DNA of 12,760 bases, taken from the NCBI GenBank assembly GCA_913041865.1, contig CAJWIW010000027.1:1-12760 (forward strand), written 5' to 3'. Numbering within the stretch: position 1 is the first letter of the stretch; every line of letters starts with the position of its first letter. Below the pieces are notes generated by a model. It was not told the DNA's origin and did not search any database. It worked only from the letters and a program-made list of their open reading frames with translations. This DNA comes from an uncultured Gammaproteobacteria bacterium. Lineage in GTDB: Bacteria; Pseudomonadota; Gammaproteobacteria; GCA-002705445; GCA-002716945. A program made the translations under genes and the position numbers. Of the stretch, positions 1-7,788 are shown piece after piece.

Positions 1-327
1 TTTTACACGCCTGGGTGAGTATTCAAAAATTTCTAAATCAGCTCTACTACAAGCACAAACCGCTGCACCTCGAGATTGACCAAGTTTTATTGCTGTCGCA
101 GCATTAACACTAAAAAATACAGATTCAATAGCAACATGGTCTGGTTTGAATTCCGCAATAACTCTCTCCGTTTCACAGTTAATTTTTGATAATTTTTGGG
201 TATATTTATTTTTCAAGCCAGTTTTTAAAATTGAATGATGTATGTACTTAAACTTTGAACCCGACAATTCTATTAAACCAAATCCTGTAATGTTTGTACC
301 TGGGTCTATTCCTAAGATCTTTATCAT
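1..327 (-). CDS. ruvC: Holliday junction resolvase RuvC, N-terminal part (cut by window edge)
   Basis: This frame codes for the first 109 residues of RuvC, the endonuclease that cuts Holliday junctions delivered by the RuvAB motor during recombination and fork repair. It was read by hand on the minus strand from the ATG at 325-327 and stays open to base 1, so the C-terminal part with two further metal-binding Asp residues lies outside the window. The family signature is clear: MIKILGIDPGT holds the first catalytic Asp (residue 8), KPDHVAIESVFFSVNAATA holds the catalytic Glu (residue 68), and KLGQSRGAA follows. The start lies 1 bp after the yebC stop. No Shine-Dalgarno sequence is obvious, so translation is probably coupled to yebC. 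The yebC-ruvC order is standard in bacteria, and ruvA/ruvB would be expected beyond the left edge. The identification is secure. Confidence 0.95.
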   Translation of the reverse strand, partial: MIKILGIDPGTNITGFGLIELSGSKFKYIHHSILKTGLKNKYTQKLSKINCETERVIAEFKPDHVAIESVFFSVNAATAIKLGQSRGAAVCACSRADLEIFEYSPRRVK

Positions 328-328
328 T

Positions 329-1042
329 TTAGCCAATGGATATATTCATATAAACATTCTGAACATCATCTAATTCCTCAAGTTTATTGAGAAGATTTGT
401 TGCCTTTTCATGCTCAGCTTGATCAATGTCAATTAAATTGATAGCCTCCATGATAATTTCTTCATCATGAGTCGTCATATCTCTATCTTCAAAGTACTTT
501 TTTACCTCAAACAGTTGTTTAGGATCAGTGAAAACTATGCAGTTATCAGAATCACTCTCATAGTCAATTAAATTTATATTATCAATATGCTCAAAAAGAG
601 TATCCTCTGATAGATTTGAAATTCTAAGAATCCCCATTCTTCTAAACATATGTGCAACAGAACCTTTTGTCCCTAAACTTCCTCCATTTTTTGAAAGTAC
701 ATTTCTTACCTCTGACACTGTCCTATTTTTATTATCAGTGAGACAATTTACTATAAGTGCAATACCCTTAGGTCCATAACCTTCATAAACAATTTCTTCA
801 AAATTTTGATTATCTTGACCTGATGCCTTTTTGATTGCTCTTTCTAATGTATCTTTAGGAACATTTGCTGAGTTTGCTTTTGATATTGCTAGTCTTAACC
901 TTGAATTGGAAGATGCATCTGCGCCACCAAGTCTAGCAGCGACACTCACTTCTCTAATTATTTTTGTGAATATTTTTCCTCTTTTATTATCTTGGGCTTT
1001 TTTTCGATGCTGAATGTTTGCCCATTTACTATGACCGGCCAT
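329..1042 (-). CDS. yebC: YebC/TACO1 family translation factor/regulator
   Basis: A 237-residue protein, close to the usual length of about 245. The diagnostic N-terminus MAGHSKWANIQHRKKAQDNK is intact, followed by KRGKIFTKIIREVSVAARLGG and VPKDTLERAIKKASG, then the mid-domain YEGYGPKGIALIV and the acidic C-terminal domain. Family members have been described as DNA-binding regulators (for example PmpR), and more recently as cytosolic factors that help ribosomes through proline-rich stretches, as mitochondrial TACO1 does; which role dominates here cannot be read from sequence. The ATG overlaps the nadA stop by one base (TAATG). A good Shine-Dalgarno, AAAGG, sits 7 nt upstream at 1050-1054, inside the end of nadA. 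ruvC follows after 1 bp. The identification is secure; only the mechanism is open. Confidence 0.95.
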   Translation of the reverse strand: MAGHSKWANIQHRKKAQDNKRGKIFTKIIREVSVAARLGGADASSNSRLRLAISKANSANVPKDTLERAIKKASGQDNQNFEEIVYEGYGPKGIALIVNCLTDNKNRTVSEVRNVLSKNGGSLGTKGSVAHMFRRMGILRISNLSEDTLFEHIDNINLIDYESDSDNCIVFTDPKQLFEVKKYFEDRDMTTHDEEIIMEAINLIDIDQAEHEKATNLLNKLEELDDVQNVYMNISIG

Positions 1043-2025
1043 TATGATGCCTTTGTAATTAACATTTTTTCTCGAAAACTTACCATACGAGATATTGATT
1101 TTTGAGCATCGTTAATAACATGTTTTGGAATCTGTATTTCGTTTTTATTGTCTGCAAAAACTGATAAAATTTTGTCTAACGAGTTAAGCTTCATCCAAGG
1201 GCACCGGCCACAACTTTTGCATGATGCTCCCTCTCCTGCTGTTGGCGCCTCTATGAATATTTTATTTGGAGACAGTTTCTTCATTTGATAAAATATTCCT
1301 TTTTCTGTTGCAACGATTATATATTTTTTTTTGCTATCTTGAGAAGCTTGGATTAGTTTTGATGTAGAGCCGACTACATCAGCTAAGCTGATAATGCTTC
1401 TTGGTGATTCAGGATGGACAAGTACATCACAATCTGGATAGTCATGAATCATTTTTTTTAATTCCGAAAATTTATATTCCTCATGAACTATACATGAACT
1501 GTTCCATAGGACCATATCTGCACCTGATCTATCTATTATATATTGACCTAAATACTTATCAGGCGCCCATATTAACTTTTTTCCAAGTGATGTGAGGTAT
1601 TCTACTAGCGAGACTGCAATACTTGATGTTACTACCCAGTCTGCAATTGATTTAACTTTAGCACTAGTGTTTGCATACACCACCACCTCTCTATCTGGAT
1701 GCATTGAGCAAAAATCTTTAAATTCATCAAAGTTACAACCTTCATCCAATGAACACGTTGCGGATGAATCTAGCACATAAATATTTTTCTCAGGACTCAG
1801 AATTTTTGCTGTTTCTCCCATGAATTTTACTCCGGCAACAATAAGTGTTGACTCAATTTGTTTTTGGCCAAACCTAGCCATTTCAAGACTATCACTGACT
1901 AAACCACCTGTATCCTCAGCAATTTTTTGAATAGATTCATCAACGTAATAATGGGCAATTAATTTTGCATTATGTGTATTGAGGAGTGTCTTTATTTCTT
2001 GTAAGTATTGTTTATAGCTTTTCAT
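1042..2025 (-). CDS. nadA: Quinolinate synthase A
   Basis: NadA condenses iminoaspartate with dihydroxyacetone phosphate to give quinolinate, the second step of de novo NAD synthesis; it is a cytosolic 4Fe-4S enzyme. The 327-residue protein has the family's three-fold repeat layout. The expected cluster ligands are visible: Cys91 (SSATCSLDEGC), Cys178 (WNSSCIVHEE) and the C-terminal CKSCGRCPWM motif (Cys269, 272, 275; Cys275 matches the third ligand). AHYYVDESIQ, VKFMGETAKIL, VHPES and TEKGIFYQMKK are also conserved. Its ATG overlaps the aspS stop in an ATGA arrangement, with an AAGAAG purine run just upstream, and its TAA overlaps the yebC ATG. nadB, which makes iminoaspartate, is not in this window. 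The position between aspS and yebC is unusual. Function and start are both well supported. Confidence 0.95.
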   Translation of the reverse strand: MKSYKQYLQEIKTLLNTHNAKLIAHYYVDESIQKIAEDTGGLVSDSLEMARFGQKQIESTLIVAGVKFMGETAKILSPEKNIYVLDSSATCSLDEGCNFDEFKDFCSMHPDREVVVYANTSAKVKSIADWVVTSSIAVSLVEYLTSLGKKLIWAPDKYLGQYIIDRSGADMVLWNSSCIVHEEYKFSELKKMIHDYPDCDVLVHPESPRSIISLADVVGSTSKLIQASQDSKKKYIIVATEKGIFYQMKKLSPNKIFIEAPTAGEGASCKSCGRCPWMKLNSLDKILSVFADNKNEIQIPKHVINDAQKSISRMVSFREKMLITKAS

Positions 2026-3788
2026 TCTTCTTTACTATCTATTTTAAGTGAAAGTTCCTCTAATTGTAAATCGCTTATTGATGAGGGGGCGTTTGTCAAT
2101 AAACATGAGGAAGATTGAGTTTTAGGAAAGGCAATAACTTCTCTTATGCTGTTTGCCTCAAGTAGTAGCATTGCAAGTCTATCAATACCAAAGGCTATAC
2201 CACCATGTGGTGGACATCCATAAGATAACGCCTCGATAAAGAAGCCAAATTTGGACTCAATTTCATCCTCTGTAAGGTTGAGTAGTTCAAATACTTTCTT
2301 TTGAATTAGTGGGTTGTGAATTCTGATTGACCCACCGCCTATTTCATTCCCATTCAACACTAAATCGTAAGCTCTGGATTTAATATTTAGGATATCATTT
2401 GAGTTAAGATCTTCATCACGTAAAGGAGACGTAAATGGATGATGTAATGATGTAAGTTTGTCTGATCCTTCTATTTTTTCAAACAATGGATAGTTTGTTA
2501 CCCACAAAAACTTCCAGGCAGGTTTGATAAGGTTTAAGTCCTCACCTAGTTTTTTTATGAGTGTTGACATAGACGCATTAACAACATTTGTTTTATCTGC
2601 TGAGAAGAATATGATATCTCCACTTGCTGAACCAGTTAATTTAATAATATTGTTAACGACGTCGGGACCAAGAAATTTCTTTATAGGTGATATAATCCCA
2701 TTGTCATAATCTGAAATTGAATCACATTTTAAATAAGCTAAGCCTTTAGCGCCACAACTGATTGCTAGTTTTGTAAGCTCATCTATTTCTTTTCTTGATA
2801 ACTTATTGCCACCTGGGACTCTTAAGGCAACAATTCTTGAATCTTTTTGATTTAGGTGATCTGAGAATACTTTAAATTCACATTTATCAACTAGTCCTTC
2901 AATGTCTTTAATAACAAGTGGGTTTCTCAGGTCAGGCTTATCGCAACCATATTTATTCAATGCATCAGAATATGAAATATTCTCAAAATTAATAATACTT
3001 TCATTTAAGATATCCTTGAATATTTTTTTAAATAGCTCTTCAATCAATGCGTATATTATGTTCTCGTTAGCAAAAGCTAGCTCTACATCAAGTTGAGTGA
3101 ATTCCGGTTGCCTGTCAGCTCTTAAATCTTCATCTCTAAAACATCTCGCAATTTGGAAATATTTGTCTATCCCACCTATCATAAGAGTTTGCTTGAAAAT
3201 TTGTGGTGATTGAGGTAAAGCATAAAAATCTCCTGGATGAACTCTGCTTGGCACTAAGTAGTCTCTTGCTCCCTCTGGTGTAGTTTTTGTTAGAACTGGT
3301 GTCTCGATATCAATAAAGTCATGCGAGTAAAAAAAGTTTCTTATAGACTCTACGAGTTTAGATCGTAAGCGCATATTTTTTTGTAGTTGCTCACCTCTCA
3401 TATCCATATACCTATACTTGAGTCTTTGATCCTCATTTACAGAGAGGTCGTTGATAGAAAATGGTGGTGTTTTCGATTCATTTAATAATCTTATTTTATC
3501 TACTACTATTTCAACGTTACCAGAGATTAAATTTTTGTTAATATTTTCTTTTGAACGCTCACGAACTATTCCTGATACCTCAACCACGTACTCATTTCTT
3601 AATCTCTCAGCGATAATAAACGAATCTTTATCTTCGGGGTTGAAGACTGCTTGGATAATATTATTCGCAATGCGTAAATCTATGAAGATTACACCTCCAT
3701 GATCTCGACGTTTACTTACCCAGCCAGCAACAGTGACATTTTTACCGACACTGTCTTGATTAATTTGATATTCGTATAATGATTCCAT
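2022..3788 (-). CDS. aspS: Aspartyl-tRNA synthetase (bacterial type, with GAD insertion)
   Basis: A class II aminoacyl-tRNA synthetase that charges tRNA-Asp. At 588 residues it matches the E. coli enzyme (590). Domain order: anticodon-binding OB fold (about 1-105, with AGWVSKRRDHGGVIFIDLR); catalytic core with motif 1 region (IETPVLTKTTPEGARDYLVP, 161-180), QSPQIFKQ, and motif 2 (FRDEDLRADRQPEFTQLD, 217-234); the bacterial GAD insertion (about 290-410); then LHHPFTSP, NEIGGGSIRIHN and motif 3 (GGIAFGIDRLAMLLL, 529-543). All catalytic motifs look intact. In the anticodon domain His30 and Glu81 replace the Leu and Lys of the E. coli enzyme, and TPPF follows; this resembles non-discriminating enzymes that also charge tRNA-Asn. 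The ATG lies 23 bp after the fmdB-like gene with no clear Shine-Dalgarno. The stop overlaps nadA by 4 bp. Confidence 0.97.
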   Translation of the reverse strand: MESLYEYQINQDSVGKNVTVAGWVSKRRDHGGVIFIDLRIANNIIQAVFNPEDKDSFIIAERLRNEYVVEVSGIVRERSKENINKNLISGNVEIVVDKIRLLNESKTPPFSINDLSVNEDQRLKYRYMDMRGEQLQKNMRLRSKLVESIRNFFYSHDFIDIETPVLTKTTPEGARDYLVPSRVHPGDFYALPQSPQIFKQTLMIGGIDKYFQIARCFRDEDLRADRQPEFTQLDVELAFANENIIYALIEELFKKIFKDILNESIINFENISYSDALNKYGCDKPDLRNPLVIKDIEGLVDKCEFKVFSDHLNQKDSRIVALRVPGGNKLSRKEIDELTKLAISCGAKGLAYLKCDSISDYDNGIISPIKKFLGPDVVNNIIKLTGSASGDIIFFSADKTNVVNASMSTLIKKLGEDLNLIKPAWKFLWVTNYPLFEKIEGSDKLTSLHHPFTSPLRDEDLNSNDILNIKSRAYDLVLNGNEIGGGSIRIHNPLIQKKVFELLNLTEDEIESKFGFFIEALSYGCPPHGGIAFGIDRLAMLLLEANSIREVIAFPKTQSSSCLLTNAPSSISDLQLEELSLKIDSKEE

Positions 3789-3811
3789 ATTACTTGCTAA
3801 TGTAAAAGATA

Positions 3812-4036
3812 TTAGTTCTCACTCTTATCTTTAGTATTTTTTTTGCTAACTTTGTTTTTGAAGTCTGTTTCATACCATCCGGAACCTTTCAAACGAAATC
3901 CTGATGTCGAAATAATTTTAGATACACAGTTTTGTTTTCCACATAACGAGCAGGTATCTAACGGGTCCTCTGTTATGCTCTGAAAGTATTCAAAAGTCCC
4001 GTTACATTCATCGCATTTATATTCGTATATAGGCAT
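3812..4036 (-). CDS. FmdB-type small zinc-ribbon protein
   Basis: A 74-residue protein with the conserved start MPIYEYKCDECNGTFEYFQS and two Cys pairs, Cys8/Cys11 and Cys29/Cys32, forming a zinc ribbon. These are followed by the family hallmark ISTSGFRLKGSGWYETDF and a charged, probably disordered Lys-rich tail. The family is named after a putative regulator of formamidase/amidase in Methylophilus, but for most members no function is proven. In many gammaproteobacteria this small gene sits just upstream of aspS, as here, and it is probably the first gene of the fmdB-aspS-nadA-yebC-ruvC operon. An extra Cys37 is present. A TATAAT box lies 14 nt ahead of the ATG, so the mRNA leader would be very short. 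Family membership is secure; the role is unknown. Confidence 0.92.
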   Translation of the reverse strand: MPIYEYKCDECNGTFEYFQSITEDPLDTCSLCGKQNCVSKIISTSGFRLKGSGWYETDFKNKVSKKNTKDKSEN

Positions 4037-4050
4037 CTTTCTCAGATTAT

Positions 4051-4056
4051 ATTATA
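4051..4056 (-). promoter_or_regulatory. Likely -10 box of the fmdB-aspS operon
   Basis: The minus strand reads TTTGTATAATATAATCTGAG ahead of the fmdB-like ATG (4034-4036). A perfect TATAAT ends 14 nt before the ATG, so transcription would start about 7-8 nt upstream of the start codon. No good -35 hexamer is found at 16-18 bp spacing. The box mirrors the one at 4094-4099 on the other strand. It is the only candidate in the short divergent spacer. Confidence 0.5.
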
Positions 4057-4093
4057 CAAAAAAAATGAAGTTTTATCTCTATCAAATTTAGTG

Positions 4094-4099
4094 TATAAT
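4094..4099 (+). promoter_or_regulatory. Likely -10 box of the cytochrome operon
   Basis: The plus strand holds a consensus TATAAT (GTGTATAATCC) 17 nt before the ATG at 4117, giving an expected leader of about 10 nt. The best -35 match at normal spacing, TTTATC near 4072-4077, is weak. An AGG two nt before the ATG is too close to be a normal Shine-Dalgarno. This box and the one at 4051-4056 form a divergent pair in an 80-bp spacer, so one regulator bound between them could act on both operons; I see no convincing operator. Confidence 0.5.
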
Positions 4100-4116
4100 C
4101 CTCTCGTAAATAGGTT

Positions 4117-4431
4117 ATGAAATCAACAGTAAAATTTTCTACAATTTTAGCACTTTTATCAATATCCTGCCTCAGTTTGGCTGAGGATTTTTCAGCTGGA
4201 AAAACAAAATCAGAGACATGCCTGGGGTGCCATGCAATTCCCGGATACAATAACGTATATCCCACATATAAAGTACCTAAATTAGCAGGTCAGCATGCAG
4301 ACTATATCATCAGTGCACTGAAAGCCTATCAAACTAAAGAAAGAAAGCATCAGACTATGCATGCAAATGCAATGGGGTTAACGGAAGAAGATATGAAAGA
4401 TATCGCTGAGTACTTTGAGTCATTAAAATGA
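4117..4431 (+). CDS. Periplasmic monohaem cytochrome c, c4-like (first of two)
   Basis: A 104-residue secreted cytochrome c. Residues 1-22 form a signal peptide (Lys-bearing start, hydrophobic core, likely cleavage after LSLA). One haem-binding motif, CLGCH, is at 35-39. The axial ligand is probably Met81, by alignment with the partner gene (HQTMHANAMGLTEED against NVVMKGFAAGLSDQD). LAGQHADYIISALKAYQ is typical of one domain of dihaem cytochrome c4, an electron donor to terminal oxidases. The mature protein therefore looks like half a cytochrome c4. The stop overlaps the next gene as ATGA. A hairpin followed by a T run lies within the signal-peptide codons (4170-4192). No oxidase genes lie nearby to name the redox partner. 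The class is secure; the exact role is not known. Confidence 0.9.
   Translation: MKSTVKFSTILALLSISCLSLAEDFSAGKTKSETCLGCHAIPGYNNVYPTYKVPKLAGQHADYIISALKAYQTKERKHQTMHANAMGLTEEDMKDIAEYFESLK
4170..4192 (+). terminator. Terminator-like hairpin inside the signal-peptide codons of the first cytochrome
   Basis: CCTCAG (4170-4175), a 5-nt loop, CTGAGG (4181-4186), then ATTTTT (4187-4192). The 6-bp perfect stem followed by a T run has the shape of a short intrinsic terminator in the sense direction, about 55 nt into the coding sequence. On the opposite strand no T run follows the stem. It may be an attenuator, or chance within a Leu/Ser/Glu codon stretch. The stem is short, so termination may be weak. 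Confidence 0.3.
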
Positions 4432-4757
4432 TTAAGATTACTAATGTTCTTATAATGATTTTTGTTTTTAGTTTTGCTAATCAAACTAACGCAGGAAGCT
4501 ATCAGGCTGGGAAAGAAAAATCACAAGTTTGTGCTGCTTGCCATGGTGTTGATGGTATTTCTCAAATAAAAATGTATCCGATATTAGCTGGTCAGCATAA
4601 GAATTATCTTATTCATGCTCTGAATGAATATAGATCTGGAATCAGGGACAATGTAGTGATGAAAGGTTTTGCAGCTGGTTTATCTGATCAGGATATAGAG
4701 GACTTGTCTCAATATTTTTCTATGCAAAAAGGTCTCAAAATTCCACCGTTAAAATAA
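4428..4757 (+). CDS. Periplasmic monohaem cytochrome c, c4-like (second of two)
   Basis: A 109-residue cytochrome c, paralogous to the gene before it and overlapping it by 4 bp. The N-terminal 22 residues are a signal peptide (MIKITNVLIMIFVFSFANQT, cleaved probably after TNA). The haem motif is CAACH at 35-39 and the likely axial ligand is Met78 in NVVMKGFAAGLSDQD. LAGQHKNYLIHALNEYRSG is the c4-family signature. Together the two products could act as an unfused equivalent of dihaem cytochrome c4, shuttling electrons in the periplasm; that pairing is inference. A GAG about 8 nt before the ATG may serve as Shine-Dalgarno. The TAA directly abuts the convergent RND pump stop with no spacer, so no separate terminator fits between them. 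Confidence 0.9.
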   Translation: MIKITNVLIMIFVFSFANQTNAGSYQAGKEKSQVCAACHGVDGISQIKMYPILAGQHKNYLIHALNEYRSGIRDNVVMKGFAAGLSDQDIEDLSQYFSMQKGLKIPPLK

Positions 4758-7700
4758 TCACTTAGTCTCAATAAGTCTATATAATGCAGGTACTAGGTAA
4801 AGTGTTATTAACGATGAAATAGCTATTCCACCTAAAACCACTATAGCCATAGAGTATCTACTCTCTGACCCAGCTCCACTGCTCAAAACAAGTGGAATAG
4901 CTCCCAATAATGTTGAGATAGTCGTCATCATAACTGGTCGTAATCTTATCATGGAAGATTGTATAATTGCTTCCTCAACCTTTAACCCCTCGCGTCTTAG
5001 TTGATTTGCAAACTCAACTACAAGAATCCCATTTTTTGCAATTAAACCAATAAGCATTAAAAATCCTATTTGACTATATACATTAATTGAAGTCCCTGTT
5101 AAAAAAAGTGTATACAGACCAGATGTTAATGCGATAGGGACTGTTAATATGATTGTTATAGGATTCCTGAAACTCTCAAATTGTGCTGATAAAACTAAAT
5201 AAACAACAAGTACTGCAAAAATTATAGTAATTAATAAACTATCTCCAGATTCAAAATACTCTTTTGAGGATCCGCTATAACTTATTTTTGCATTACCAGG
5301 GAGAATCTGACTAGTTAGACTTGTTAACTCTTCCAGTGCATCACCTAAAGGATATCCTGGTAGTAAAGAGGCTGAAAATATTGTTGAAGGCATTCTGTTA
5401 ATTCTTTTCAATGTCTCACTAGAGGAGGTTTCATTCAAGCTAACAAGGTTAGAAATAGGTATTAATGATTCAGTCGTTGGCGATTTGATATATATATTAT
5501 CTAGACTATCAGGAGTCATTCTAAAATAATCCTCTGCCTGTAAGATAACATTATAAGTAAGTCCATCTGATGCAAATGTTGTAATTTTATTTGCGGCAAA
5601 TAAAGTTTCAATGGTTGTGCTTATCTCATCAGCACTTATTGATAACTCATAGGCCCTATCCCTATCTATCGATAAATTAATTCTTGGATTAGTCAGTTTA
5701 TAATCGATATTTGGATTCTTAAAATTCATAGTCTCCGTATTTTTTAGTAATATGTTACCCCACTCATTAATATCTCGATAATTGTTACCGCTGATTACAA
5801 GTTGAAGACCTGGCTTAAAATTACTTCCACCCAAGCTAGGTGGATTGATAGCAATGACCCTCGCTCCTGGTATAGATATGAGCTTTGGAAATATTTCAGC
5901 AACTATTTCTCTCTGATGTCTTCTATCACTCCAAGGTGTAAGAGTAGCGAACAAATAAGCGGTGTTGACTGCGCCTGGTTGACCTGAGAATCCAGGTGCA
6001 ACTACAGCAAATAACTTTTTGATTTCATTATTATCTTTGTAGGGAATTAAATATTCTTCTACTTGTTTAACTATCTTATCAGTATACTCAAGCGTAGAGC
6101 CTTCAGGAGTAGAGACAACAATAATGAAAACACCTCGGTCCTCTGTTGGTGCGAGTTCTTTTTGGGTCACTTGGAATAAAACTAAAGAAATCACTATAGC
6201 AATAATAGAAAATATAAAAACTTTTTTAGGTTTATTCTGTGACTTTACTAAGGAATCTTTATAGAATTTTCTAAATTTACTTATTGACTCAGGTTCTACA
6301 TTTGTGACTTCTTCATTTTTGAATAATCTAGAGCACAACATTGGCGTAAGTGTTAATGCAACTATGCTGGAGAATATGACAGCAAAAGATAAAACAACAC
6401 CAAATTCAATAAAAAGCCTACCAGTCTTTCCTTCCATAAATGAAAGAGGAAGAAAAACGCTCACGAGAACTATTGTAGTTGCAATTACTACAAATGTAAT
6501 TTGTTTAGTACCTAAGATAGATGCATCATAGACAGATTCACCATCGTCTATTCTTCTTTTGATGTTTTCTAAAACAACTATAGAGTCATCAACTATTAAT
6601 CCAATTGCTAACACTAGTGCGAGAAAGGTTAAAACATTCAACGAAAATCCTAAGATGTATATTATATAGAATGTGGCAATAACAGATATAGGTATTGTAA
6701 CGGCAGGTATCAGCGTAGCACTAGGTGAACGAAGAAAATAAAAAATTACAGCTATAACCATTAACATAGATATAAAGAGAGCTAATCTAACTTGAAAAAT
6801 AGACTCTTTAACAAAAATAGATTGATCATAACCAATATCCATAGTTATATTCTCTGGTAATGATGGTCTTATAAGATCTAATTCCCTCTTTACAGCATCA
6901 GCGACCTTCAGGACGTTTGATTTCGTTTGTCGCACAATGCCTAAACCAATTGCATCCTCGCCATTAGCTCTTAGGAAACCTCGCTCAGTTTCTGCTCCTA
7001 TGTCAATTCTGGCAATGTCATTTAAGGTAATTCTTTTACCGTTAATATTTTTTATCAAAATATTCTTAAATTGATTTATTGATGACAATTTTGATGTCAT
7101 TTGAAGGTCTAACTCTCTATTAGTAGAATCCAAACGACCTGCAGGCTTTTCAACATTCTCTCGATTGATTGATGCTAACACATCATTAACAGTTACATTT
7201 CTAGCTGACATCTCATCTGGATTTAACCATACACGAACTGCATATTTCCTCTCACCACCTATAGTTATAGATGCAACTCCTGGTAAAATAGATAATCGAT
7301 CTATTATATTTCTATCAAGGTAATCGTTTAGCTGAATACTCGTGAGCTGATTGCTTGAAAAGCCGATCCACATAACAGCTCTAGCATCAGTATCTGACTT
7401 TGACACTCTTGGCTGATCTGCATTTCTTGGTAACTTAGAAAGTGCTCTACTAACTTTCTCTCTAACATCATTGGCTGCGGAATCCATATCACGTGAAAGA
7501 TTGAACTCAATTTTAATACTGGAAAACTCGTTCTGACTCTCTGATCTTATCTCTTTTATATCAGAAATTCCTGAAATAGAGTCCTCGAGGATTTGAGTTA
7601 CGTCTCTCTCCATAATCTCTGCAGATGCGCCTCTGTAAATTGTAGATACAGTTACGACAGGTTTATCGATGTCTGGATACTCACGTATTGATAGCTTATC

Positions 7701-7787
7701 GTATGATACTAGTCCTAAAATAATAAGGAATAAGCTGATTACTATTGCAAGCACTGGTCTATTGACAGTTATTTCAGAGATATGCAT
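4758..7787 (-). CDS. RND-family inner-membrane efflux pump (HAE1/AcrB-like)
   Basis: A 1009-residue proton-driven exporter of the resistance-nodulation-division superfamily, near the length of AcrB. It begins MHISEITVNRPVLAIVISLF (first membrane helix). A large periplasmic loop follows (about 30-335), then helices 2-6 with the proton-relay pair Asp400-Asp401 in LVLAIGLIVDDSIVVLENIK. TPMLCSRLF closes the first half and a second periplasmic loop spans about 545-845. The second helix bundle has Lys918 (MLIGLIAKNGILVVEF) and RLRPVMMTTISTLLG, matching the Lys and Arg/Thr of the AcrB relay. It is therefore a complete, probably active pump. The substrate cannot be deduced. The ATG is 1 bp after the adaptor stop with no Shine-Dalgarno, implying coupling. 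The outer-membrane TolC-type channel is not encoded here. Confidence 0.93.
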   Translation of the reverse strand: MHISEITVNRPVLAIVISLFLIILGLVSYDKLSIREYPDIDKPVVTVSTIYRGASAEIMERDVTQILEDSISGISDIKEIRSESQNEFSSIKIEFNLSRDMDSAANDVREKVSRALSKLPRNADQPRVSKSDTDARAVMWIGFSSNQLTSIQLNDYLDRNIIDRLSILPGVASITIGGERKYAVRVWLNPDEMSARNVTVNDVLASINRENVEKPAGRLDSTNRELDLQMTSKLSSINQFKNILIKNINGKRITLNDIARIDIGAETERGFLRANGEDAIGLGIVRQTKSNVLKVADAVKRELDLIRPSLPENITMDIGYDQSIFVKESIFQVRLALFISMLMVIAVIFYFLRSPSATLIPAVTIPISVIATFYIIYILGFSLNVLTFLALVLAIGLIVDDSIVVLENIKRRIDDGESVYDASILGTKQITFVVIATTIVLVSVFLPLSFMEGKTGRLFIEFGVVLSFAVIFSSIVALTLTPMLCSRLFKNEEVTNVEPESISKFRKFYKDSLVKSQNKPKKVFIFSIIAIVISLVLFQVTQKELAPTEDRGVFIIVVSTPEGSTLEYTDKIVKQVEEYLIPYKDNNEIKKLFAVVAPGFSGQPGAVNTAYLFATLTPWSDRRHQREIVAEIFPKLISIPGARVIAINPPSLGGSNFKPGLQLVISGNNYRDINEWGNILLKNTETMNFKNPNIDYKLTNPRINLSIDRDRAYELSISADEISTTIETLFAANKITTFASDGLTYNVILQAEDYFRMTPDSLDNIYIKSPTTESLIPISNLVSLNETSSSETLKRINRMPSTIFSASLLPGYPLGDALEELTSLTSQILPGNAKISYSGSSKEYFESGDSLLITIIFAVLVVYLVLSAQFESFRNPITIILTVPIALTSGLYTLFLTGTSINVYSQIGFLMLIGLIAKNGILVVEFANQLRREGLKVEEAIIQSSMIRLRPVMMTTISTLLGAIPLVLSSGAGSESRYSMAIVVLGGIAISSLITLYLVPALYRLIETK

Positions 7788-7788
7788 T

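Noticed and set aside
4047..4265. Minus-strand frame over the first cytochrome
   Set aside because: It lies opposite a clear signal-peptide cytochrome and its translation has no recognisable features.
4758..4775. CTTA ... TAAG inverted repeat at the pump/cytochrome junction as a bidirectional terminator
   Set aside because: Only a 4-bp stem without adjoining T runs on either strand.
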